Below, piece by piece: positions 53,384 to 60,318 of a stretch of 64,000 nt of DNA (position 1 is the stretch's first letter; each line of letters begins with the position of its first letter). A program made the position numbers and the translations under genes. The notes under the pieces are model-generated. The model was not told the DNA's origin. It searched no databases and saw only the letters and a list, made by a program, of their open reading frames with translations. The DNA is from an uncultured Bradyrhizobium sp. (GTDB taxonomy: Bacteria; Pseudomonadota; Alphaproteobacteria; Rhizobiales; Xanthobacteraceae), in assembly GCF_936928535.1 (NCBI RefSeq), contig NZ_CAKZHY010000058.1:18977-82976 (forward strand), read 5' to 3'.

Positions 53384-55269
53384 TCGGCGGACTCGACCGG
53401 CTTGGCGAGTAACGAGGATCCCGGCGGCGATGACTTCCTGCGCCGCTGCGCCAAGATCTCCAGCATGCCAACGATGCCCTTGGGGAAGACGACGACGATC
53501 AGCACGATGAAGCCGCCGAGCACGAGTTTCGAAAGATCGGTCTGGCTGACCAGCCAGATGTTCAGGGCCTTGTAGACGATCGCGCCGATCACCCCGCCCG
53601 ACACCGTCTCGACACCGCCGAGCAGCACCATGACCAGCGCATCGACCGACAGCGAGATGCCGAGATTGTCAGGGAAGACGCTACCTTTCAGATAGGCGAA
53701 CAGCGCGCCGCCGATGCCGGCAGTGGTGCCCGCGATCACGAAGGCCGTCCACTGGATGCGCTTGGCATTGATGCCGACAGCTTCGCTGCGCAGCAGCGAG
53801 TCGCGCGTGGCGCGGAGCGCGTAGCCGAATGGCGAGAACACCATGACCCGCAGCGCGATCGTCACGAGCGCCGCGACACCGAGCGCAAGCCAATAGAAAT
53901 GCGACGGGCTTGCCGCCCATTTTTCCGGCCAGACGCCCAGAATGCCGTTGTCGCCGCCTGTCACGCTGACCCACTGGAACGCGATCGACCAGACGATCTG
54001 CGCGAAGGCGAGCGTCAGCATCGCGAAATACACGCCGGAGAGCTGCACCGCGAAGAAGCCGAACACAGCGGCTCCCATGCAGCCGAGCAAGGGCCCGAGC
54101 AAGAGGCACACGATCATCGGCAGCCCCGCCATCTTGGCGAGGAAGGCGACACCGTAGGCGCCGAGGCCGAAATAGGCGGCGTGGCCGAACGACGCGAGGC
54201 CGCCGACCGACATCAGGAAGTGCAAGGACACGGCGAAGATCACGAAGATCGCGATCTCCGAGCCAACGGTGAGCGCGTAATTACCCGCAAACAGCGGCAG
54301 CATCGCCGCGATGATCAACGCGGCAAGTGACGCGAGCCGCTCGTTCAAGGTCAGCGGCCGCCAGGGATTGACTGACAGCCCCGGCGTCTTGCGCGCGGCC
54401 GCCTCCGGCTTGCCGAACAGGCCCCAGGGCCGCACGATCAGCACCACCGCCATCACCAGGAAGACCAGGATGATGGAAATCTTCGGAAAGATCAGGATGC
54501 CGAACGCGTTCAGCTCGGAGACCAGCACCGCCGCAACGAAGGCGCCGACGATGCTGCCGAGGCCACCGATCACGACGACGACGAAGACCTCGACGATGAT
54601 GCGCAGATCCATGGCGTGATGCACCGCATCGCGCGGGATCTGGAGCGCGCCGCCAAGGGCCGCGAGGAATACACCGACCGCGAACACCGATGTGAACAGC
54701 CATTTCTGGTTCACGCCGAGGGCTGCGACCATGTCACGGTCCTGCGTCGCGGCGCGCACCAGCACGCCCCAGCGCGTGCGCTGGAACAGCAGCCAGAGTA
54801 CACCGAGAACGACGGGCCCCAGCGCAATCAGGAACAGATCATAGCTCGGGATGTTTTGGCCGAAGAAATCGACCGCGCCCTTGAAGCCCGGTGCGCGGCG
54901 GCCGACGAGATCGTCGGGGCCCCAGATCAGCACGACGAGGTCCTCGACCATCAGCGTGAGACCGAATGTGCCGAGCAGCTGGAACAGTTCGGGCGCGTGA
55001 TAGATGCGCCGCAGCAGCACGATCTCGACGAGGACGCCGATCAGCGCGACCGCAAGCGCCGCCGCCACCACCCCGCCCCAGAAGCCGAACGCGCCGGAGA
55101 AGCGCTCCGTCAGGGTGAAGGCGATATAGGCGCCGATCATGTAGAAGGCGCCATGCGCGAAATTCACGATCCGCGTCACGCCAAAGATGATCGACAGGCC
55201 CGAGGCCACCAGAAACAGCGACGCTGCGCTGGCAAGACCGGTCAGAAACTGTACGACGTAAAAGGCCAT
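53380..55269 (-). CDS. Fused LivH-LivM-type ABC permease
   Basis: A 629-residue protein that joins both membrane subunits of a branched-chain amino acid-type transporter in one chain. Residues 1-290 match LivH (IFGVTRIVNFAHGAFYMIGAY, GFLAALGGALQIPRDAVHHA-like) and residues 310-620 match LivM (SVGGLASFGHAAYFGLGAYG, FGYALRATRDSLLRSEAVGI). In most systems these are separate genes. A 10-bp hairpin separates it from the upstream binding-protein gene. It would form the channel for the nicotinate-operon importer. Confidence 0.9.
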   Translation of the reverse strand: MAFYVVQFLTGLASAASLFLVASGLSIIFGVTRIVNFAHGAFYMIGAYIAFTLTERFSGAFGFWGGVVAAALAVALIGVLVEIVLLRRIYHAPELFQLLGTFGLTLMVEDLVVLIWGPDDLVGRRAPGFKGAVDFFGQNIPSYDLFLIALGPVVLGVLWLLFQRTRWGVLVRAATQDRDMVAALGVNQKWLFTSVFAVGVFLAALGGALQIPRDAVHHAMDLRIIVEVFVVVVIGGLGSIVGAFVAAVLVSELNAFGILIFPKISIILVFLVMAVVLIVRPWGLFGKPEAAARKTPGLSVNPWRPLTLNERLASLAALIIAAMLPLFAGNYALTVGSEIAIFVIFAVSLHFLMSVGGLASFGHAAYFGLGAYGVAFLAKMAGLPMIVCLLLGPLLGCMGAAVFGFFAVQLSGVYFAMLTLAFAQIVWSIAFQWVSVTGGDNGILGVWPEKWAASPSHFYWLALGVAALVTIALRVMVFSPFGYALRATRDSLLRSEAVGINAKRIQWTAFVIAGTTAGIGGALFAYLKGSVFPDNLGISLSVDALVMVLLGGVETVSGGVIGAIVYKALNIWLVSQTDLSKLVLGGFIVLIVVVFPKGIVGMLEILAQRRRKSSPPGSSLLAKPVESAE

Positions 55270-55298
55270 CGGCGGTCCGGGTTAGGTTTGAATTTCAC

Positions 55299-55322
55299 CT
55301 CTCCCCGCAAGAGCGGGGAGAG
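55299..55322 (-). other. Intercistronic hairpin between binding protein and permease genes
   Basis: CTCTCCCCGC (55299-55308) pairs perfectly with GCGGGGAGAG (55313-55322) around a 4-nt loop, 18 nt past the binding-protein stop. Such hairpins commonly protect the binding-protein mRNA and lower permease expression. No T-run is present. Confidence 0.6.
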
Positions 55323-55340
55323 GGAGAGATAGACCAGATG

Positions 55341-56543
55341 TCAATCCTTCGGCCGCAGCTTCTCGACTTCGGCATCGCTGGGCAGATAGTCGGAACCCTT
55401 CTTGTAGGAGGTGTCGACCATCACGCCCTTGCCGTCCTTCTGCGCGGTCTTGCCGACGAAGGCACCGAGGGTCGACTGGTGATCGATCTTGCGGAAGGTG
55501 ATCTCGCCGAACGGCGACGGCATCGAGATGCCTTCGGCTGCTGCGATCATCTTGTCGGTGTCGGTCGAGCCAGCCTTGGCGATGATCGCCGCCGCCGCCT
55601 TGATGGTCTGGTAGCCGACGATCGAGCCGAGGCGTGGATAGTCGTTGTACTTGGCCTGATAGGCCTTCAGGAACGCGTCATGCTCTGGCGTCTTGATCGA
55701 GTACCAGGGATAGCCGGTGACGATCCAGCCCTCGGGCGTCTCCTCCTTGAGCGGATCGAGATATTCGGGCTCGCCGGTCAGAAAGGACACGACCTCGCGG
55801 CCCTTGAACAGGCCGCGGGTGTTGCCCTCACGCACGAGCTTGACGAGATCAGGACCGAAGGTGACGTTGAGGATGGCTTCCGGATTGGCCTGCGCCACCG
55901 CCTGCACCACCGGACCCGCATCGATCTTGCCCTGCGGCGGCCACTGCTCGTCGACCCACTGGATGTCGGGGCGCTTCTCCGACATCAACTTCTTGAACAC
56001 CGCGACCGCCGACTGGCCGTATTCGTAGTTCGGCGCGATCGTCGCCCAGCGTTTTGCCGGCAGCTTGCTCGCGGCTTCCACCAGCATCGCGGCCTGCATG
56101 TAGTTGGAGGGACGCAGGCGGAAAGTGTACTTGTTGCCCTTCGCCCAGGTCACGGCGTCCGTCAGCGGCTCGGCCGCAAGGAAGAACACCTTTTTCTGGT
56201 TGGCGAAATCGCTGACGGCAAGGCCGATATTCGACAGGAACGTGCCCGTCAGCATCGCAACGCCTTCGCTGGAGACGAGCTCATTGGCCGCGGTCTGCGC
56301 ATCGGCCGGCTTGCCGCCATCATCCTTGGAGATGACGACGAGCTTCTTGCCGTTGATGCCGCCGGCCGCATTGATCTCTTCGACCGCGAGCTGCCAGCCC
56401 TTGCGGTAGGGTTCGGTGAAGGACGGCAACAGCGAGTAGCTGTTGATCTCGCCGATCTTGATGTCATCGGCCAGGGCCGAATGGCCCATGCCGGCCGCCA
56501 GAAGCGCAAAGGCCGCGCCGACGAAACTGTTTCTTGCTCGCAT
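55341..56543 (-). CDS. ABC transporter substrate-binding protein (LivK type)
   Basis: A 400-residue periplasmic receptor of the family-5/6 type used by branched-chain amino acid and aromatic-acid importers. The signal peptide ends near GMGHSALAD (residue 25). The mature protein starts IKIGEINSYSLLPSFTEPYR and includes AVEEINAAGGINGKKLVVI and KKVFFLAAEPLTDAVTW, typical of aromatic or amide binders. It is placed between DUF1185 and the permease in the nicotinate operon, so nicotinate or 6-hydroxynicotinate is the likely ligand; leucine-type ligands are less likely. Confidence 0.9.
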   Translation of the reverse strand: MRARNSFVGAAFALLAAGMGHSALADDIKIGEINSYSLLPSFTEPYRKGWQLAVEEINAAGGINGKKLVVISKDDGGKPADAQTAANELVSSEGVAMLTGTFLSNIGLAVSDFANQKKVFFLAAEPLTDAVTWAKGNKYTFRLRPSNYMQAAMLVEAASKLPAKRWATIAPNYEYGQSAVAVFKKLMSEKRPDIQWVDEQWPPQGKIDAGPVVQAVAQANPEAILNVTFGPDLVKLVREGNTRGLFKGREVVSFLTGEPEYLDPLKEETPEGWIVTGYPWYSIKTPEHDAFLKAYQAKYNDYPRLGSIVGYQTIKAAAAIIAKAGSTDTDKMIAAAEGISMPSPFGEITFRKIDHQSTLGAFVGKTAQKDGKGVMVDTSYKKGSDYLPSDAEVEKLRPKD

Positions 56544-56621
56544 CCCAACCTCCAGTTTTGAATTTTATCTCTCGACCACGATCCTGCCGGAGAAGCTGTG
56601 CCCGCCCCTCCGAACCATCCC

Positions 56622-57206
56622 TTATTTCAAACCGTCTTCGCCCTTGATCTCCGCGACCGTCAGCCCGCCGACACGCGGCAGCGGACGGCCGCTGTCGGTG
56701 ACGGCGACCGCGACCATGATCTCGTTCGCGCGCGGCGCGTCGTTGATCTGCACCTCCATGCCGTCAAAGTGACTGCGCACGAAGGCCGCATCCTTGTGCC
56801 CGAGCGGTATGTCGAGCGTCGTGCCGGGGCCGCTGCGCTTCTTCGACGACGGGATCAGCGCCGCGCCCTTGCTCAGCACCTTACGCACCGGCGCGCCCAT
56901 CTTGGGGTGCAGGATCGCGGCGGCATGTTCCAACTCGCCATTCTCGCCGACCGCGGCGGCCTTGCCGTAGCTGTGCGCCTTGGCGCCGTCGATGCCGAGC
57001 GCCGCCACGGCGCGCTTCGCCAGCAAATCACCAAGTTCTTCTCCGATCGCGATCAGCGGGGAGAGATCCTCGACGTATTTTCCCGCAAAGGGGTTTTCGA
57101 TCACGGCGATCGCGGCGGCGCGGCGGGTCGGGGGCGAGACCTGACGGCCCATCTCCATCTGGGTCTCTTCGACCACGGTGACGATCTTGCGGATGATCGC
57201 GCTCAT
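56622..57206 (-). CDS. Amino acid synthesis (DUF1185) family protein
   Basis: A 194-residue cytoplasmic protein of the DUF1185/AA_synth family, recognised by the opening MSAIIRKIVTVVEETQMEMG, ENPFAGKYVEDLSPLIA, the central YGKAAAVGENGELEHAAAIL and HPKMGAPVRKVL. The family name is historical and its reaction is not established. It lies 15 bp after the UPF0280 gene in the hnr operon. A role in further processing of a ring-opening product, or in assembly, is possible, but nothing in the sequence decides it. Confidence 0.8.
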   Translation of the reverse strand: MSAIIRKIVTVVEETQMEMGRQVSPPTRRAAAIAVIENPFAGKYVEDLSPLIAIGEELGDLLAKRAVAALGIDGAKAHSYGKAAAVGENGELEHAAAILHPKMGAPVRKVLSKGAALIPSSKKRSGPGTTLDIPLGHKDAAFVRSHFDGMEVQINDAPRANEIMVAVAVTDSGRPLPRVGGLTVAEIKGEDGLK

Positions 57207-57221
57207 GCTTCACGTCCCTGT

Positions 57222-58121
57222 TCAGGCATCGACCGCGTTCTCCAGCACAAGCGGGCGCGGTCGTTGCTCTTCTATATCTCTGGTTCCGATGACAAGCATA
57301 TCACCACAAAGCCTGAGCACGGCAGCCTCGATCAACCCACGATCGAATAATTGACGTGCACATTCCGCGCCAGATTCGAGCGCAGTGGCGATCTCGTCTT
57401 GCGACATCTCACCGACCTCGCGGGTGACAAGACGCGCGCCGAGATCGCTGTCAGGCTGAAGTTCGTTGGCGGGCTGCCTGATAATGGCGGGATGCCCCGG
57501 CAGGTCGACGGCATTGGCGATCACTGTGGCGGCCGCATCGGCCTGCGAGGCCGTTGCCGCCAGCACCGTGACCGCATCGGCGATGCCAAGCGAAAAGCTG
57601 CGGCCGTGGCGCCCGCTGGTCGCGATGCCGCGAACCGGATCGTCAGCATCGACCCTCATGCTGCGCATGACACCGTCGCGATCAGGCCGATCCATCAGGC
57701 CGATGGAAAAATGCGCGCCCGGCCCGAGGTGCAGCGCTATATCGCCGCCATTGTTGACATAGGCCTGATCGAGCGTCGCGACATCAAGCATGGCGCCGAG
57801 AATTTCCTCGGCCACGCTACCGGCCACCGCAGCCATCGGCGTAATGAAGCGATCCCAGGCGTAGGGCGCTACGGCAGCATACATGCGGCGGGCCACCGTG
57901 CCTGTCAGTGAAGACGCCGCGGGCAGCGCCGCCCGCCGCAATTCCGGCAGCTCGGCGCAGAGCGCGTCCAGCAAACCGGTGAACCGCCGCGCCGCAGCTT
58001 CATAGGCCATGCGCACATCGTGCGCGGGCCCCCTCGCCTCGACGATCAGATCAATCGGTCCATCCTGCAAATGCAGCCGCCGGCCATCAGACAGCAATGC
58101 GATTTGCGGGAGACGTGTCAT
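57222..58121 (-). CDS. UPF0280 family protein (ApbE-like fold)
   Basis: A 299-residue protein of the UPF0280 family, whose known structures belong to the ApbE-like superfamily. It shows AAVAGSVAEEILGAM, then AYVNNGGDIALHL, which parallels the NxGGD flavin-site motif of ApbE flavin transferases, and later SGRHGRSFSLGIADAVTVLA, like the ApbE metal-site region. Its ATG overlaps the hnr stop by 4 bp (58118-58121), so the two are translated together. Because Hnr of E. barkeri carries covalent flavin, a flavin-attachment function is a reasonable hypothesis. No UPF0280 activity is known to me. Confidence 0.82.
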   Translation of the reverse strand: MTRLPQIALLSDGRRLHLQDGPIDLIVEARGPAHDVRMAYEAAARRFTGLLDALCAELPELRRAALPAASSLTGTVARRMYAAVAPYAWDRFITPMAAVAGSVAEEILGAMLDVATLDQAYVNNGGDIALHLGPGAHFSIGLMDRPDRDGVMRSMRVDADDPVRGIATSGRHGRSFSLGIADAVTVLAATASQADAAATVIANAVDLPGHPAIIRQPANELQPDSDLGARLVTREVGEMSQDEIATALESGAECARQLFDRGLIEAAVLRLCGDMLVIGTRDIEEQRPRPLVLENAVDA

Positions 58122-59575
58122 GCCCGCCGTCCTGGAATCGGATTCTGCCAAGGCAGTTGGCGGACGTCATCGCCGCCCCTCACCTCGGAGAGCGGCTTGA
58201 CGTAATCCATGTGCCCACCGAGCGCGGCGTAATCGGACAGTTTCATCGTGAATTCGATCGGCGCGACCAGCGCAGGCGTCGGAACATAGCCGAACGCTCC
58301 CGCCGGCATCTGCGTCACATCGACCATGTAGGTGATGCCCCCGCCCGGCCAGACATAAACCGCCGCACCGCCGCTGGTGACGCGCGTCAGCGCGTCCTTC
58401 ACCGAGCGCGTCAGGCGCACCGGATTGTCGGTGACGCCAGCGCGCAGCGAACCGCCGGCGCCGGCCATGAACAGCACCGTGCACAGCGCCGGCTCGCAAT
58501 TTTCCTGGATGCGCTCGACCGAGAACTGCAGATCGGCGGGCATCTCGGTCTCGACCGGCTTCAAGGCCTGGTCGAGCACATAGTAGGACGAATGCTCGCC
58601 GGTCGTGGACACCATCAGCATCGAGAGGCCGGGCTTGGCCTCCTTGGGATCGAACGGGCCGAGGATCGCGAGTGGATCGGAGATATTGGTTCCACCCCAG
58701 CCAGTGCCGGGATCGGCGACCTGGAAATAGCGGCCAGGCGTCGAGCGCCGGCCCTTCATCTTGATGCCGGTGTCGGCGATGTCGAGCAGCTTGCCGGCCT
58801 GATGCTCGCTGAGCACGCCGGTGATGTGGTCGTCGACCACGACGACCTCGTCCACCTTGCCGTGCCATTGCTTGGCGAACATGCCGATCGTCGCCGAGCC
58901 GCAACCGACCCGCATGCGCTCTTCTTTGACGCCGTTGACGATCGGCGGCTGGCCGGCCTGCACCACCACGCTAGCGCCGCCGTCGATGGTCAGTTCCACC
59001 GCCTTGCAATTGGCGAGGTCCATCAGCGTGTCGCAGGTGACCCGGCCTTCCTTCTTGGAGCCGCCGGTGAGATGATGCACGCCGCCGAGCGACAGCATCT
59101 GCGAGCCGTACTCGCTGGTCGTAACGTGGCCGACCGCCTCGCCCTGCGCGCGCACGGTCGCGGTCTCGGGCCCGAGATAGCGGTCGGTGTCGATCTTCAC
59201 CTTGACGCCGCAGTAAGAGAAAATGCCCTCGGTGACGACGGTCACCATGTCGACGCCGTCGACCTCGGACGAGACGATAAAAGGCGCGGGCTTGTAATCG
59301 GGATAGGTCGTCCCTGCACCGATCGCGGTCACGAAGGTCGAGGGTTCGTGAACGATGTTGCCGTCCCAATCTTCGGTGCGGCTGAAGGGCACCAGCTTGC
59401 CGCCCTGCGACACCGTGCGCTCGAGAATGACGTGCGGATCGACACGGACGAGCTTGCCGTCATGGTTGGCGTAGCGATCGCAGGCGCCCGCCGCGCCCGG
59501 CTTGATGTAGCACATCACCGGACAGGCATCGCAGCGGATCTTGTCGGTGGCCGCGCTCGTTGTTTCCATCACCAT
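58118..59575 (-). CDS. hnr: 6-hydroxynicotinate reductase (iron-sulfur flavoprotein)
   Basis: A 485-residue enzyme matching Hnr of Eubacterium barkeri, which reduces 6-hydroxynicotinate to 1,4,5,6-tetrahydro-6-oxonicotinate with ferredoxin-type electrons; that enzyme has covalent flavin and [2Fe-2S] plus [4Fe-4S] clusters. Near residue 14 the spacing C-x2-C-x3-C-x9-C (CDACPVMCYIKPGAAGAC) fits a cluster. Further cysteines are in SYCGVKV, VTCDTLMDLANC, RVGCGSATIG and NCEPALC. MVMETTSA at 59575 is taken as the start, though METTSA at 59569 is possible. The palindrome at 59603-59618 lies just upstream. It heads the eight-gene operon that ends with nicR. Confidence 0.87.
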   Translation of the reverse strand: MVMETTSAATDKIRCDACPVMCYIKPGAAGACDRYANHDGKLVRVDPHVILERTVSQGGKLVPFSRTEDWDGNIVHEPSTFVTAIGAGTTYPDYKPAPFIVSSEVDGVDMVTVVTEGIFSYCGVKVKIDTDRYLGPETATVRAQGEAVGHVTTSEYGSQMLSLGGVHHLTGGSKKEGRVTCDTLMDLANCKAVELTIDGGASVVVQAGQPPIVNGVKEERMRVGCGSATIGMFAKQWHGKVDEVVVVDDHITGVLSEHQAGKLLDIADTGIKMKGRRSTPGRYFQVADPGTGWGGTNISDPLAILGPFDPKEAKPGLSMLMVSTTGEHSSYYVLDQALKPVETEMPADLQFSVERIQENCEPALCTVLFMAGAGGSLRAGVTDNPVRLTRSVKDALTRVTSGGAAVYVWPGGGITYMVDVTQMPAGAFGYVPTPALVAPIEFTMKLSDYAALGGHMDYVKPLSEVRGGDDVRQLPWQNPIPGRRA

Positions 59576-59602
59576 GTCAAAGCCAGCAGAGCGTGCGGTT
59601 AT

Positions 59603-59618
59603 CATTCGTATACGAACG
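59603..59618. promoter_or_regulatory. NicR-type box upstream of hnr
   Basis: CATTCGTATACGAACG has arms that match at all but one pair, within the 20-bp near-palindrome 59601-59620. It ends about 28 bp from the hnr start. It fits the consensus CRTTYGTRTACNAAYG shared with 50018-50033 and 59755-59770. Confidence 0.65.
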
Positions 59619-59754
59619 ATGTTGCGCGCGGTCCCGAACACTGTCAAGCGGCGCCGCGCGCGAAAAGGCGCGCCTGCCGAATAAAACCTCATTTGCCTGC
59701 CGGCCTTGTTCACAAAGCAGGCAGCCACGCTGCACTGCGGCATGGCCGCTTGCA

Positions 59755-59770
59755 CGTTTGTGTACAAACG
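59755..59770. promoter_or_regulatory. NicR-type box upstream of nicA
   Basis: CGTTTGT-GT-ACAAACG is a perfect inverted repeat 65 bp before the nicA ATG. It lies in the 260-bp divergent gap with hnr. With the box at 59603 it gives one operator per promoter. The rest of the gap 59619-59754 shows no gene. Confidence 0.65.
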
Positions 59771-59835
59771 GTATCGTCGCGGGCGTAGGAATTTCGCGAC
59801 CACGCGACCGCAGGGCCAAGGGTTTGGGAACGAGG

Positions 59836-60318
59836 ATGACGCAACCACCGATCCGCCTCACCGTGAACGGCAGGATCCACGACGTCACGGCGGAGCGCCA
59901 GACGCTGCTGCTCTACGTGCTGCGCAATGATCTCGGACTCAACGGCCCGAAATATGGTTGTGGCCTCGGTGAATGCGGCACCTGTACTGTCCTGATCGAC
60001 GGCATGGCTGCGCGCTCCTGCGTGATTCCGATCAGCGGCTGCGCCGGGCGCGACATCATGACGCTCGAAGGCCTCGGCACACGCGACAAGCCCGACATCG
60101 TGCAGCAGGCCTTCATCGACGAGCAGGCCGCGCAATGCGGCTACTGCCTCAACGGCATGATCATGACCACCAAGGCACTGCTCGCGATCAACCCGCGGCC
60201 GACCGAGCAGGAAGCGCTCGCCGCGCTGCGCTACAATCTCTGCCGCTGCGGCACGCACGTAGAGATCCTGCGCGCCGTGATGCGCGCGGCTGGCCAGCTC
60301 GCCGAGGCCGGTGATTGA
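59836..60318 (+). CDS. nicA: Nicotinate hydroxylase small subunit, 2 x [2Fe-2S] (NicA type)
   Basis: A 160-residue iron-sulfur subunit of the xanthine dehydrogenase family. The plant-type cluster is bound by GCGLGECGTC and the later cysteine of RSCVIP; the second cluster is bound by QCGYCLNGM and LCRCGTH. NicA of Pseudomonas putida has the same size and pairs with NicB to convert nicotinate to 6-hydroxynicotinate. GAGG at the ATG and the overlapping TGATG with the next gene support this start and coupling. Confidence 0.9.
   Translation: MTQPPIRLTVNGRIHDVTAERQTLLLYVLRNDLGLNGPKYGCGLGECGTCTVLIDGMAARSCVIPISGCAGRDIMTLEGLGTRDKPDIVQQAFIDEQAAQCGYCLNGMIMTTKALLAINPRPTEQEALAALRYNLCRCGTHVEILRAVMRAAGQLAEAGD

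Noticed and set aside
58097..59788. 563-residue plus-strand frame opposite hnr
   Set aside because: Hnr on the minus strand has cluster cysteines and family similarity; this is its shadow, rich in His and Arg.
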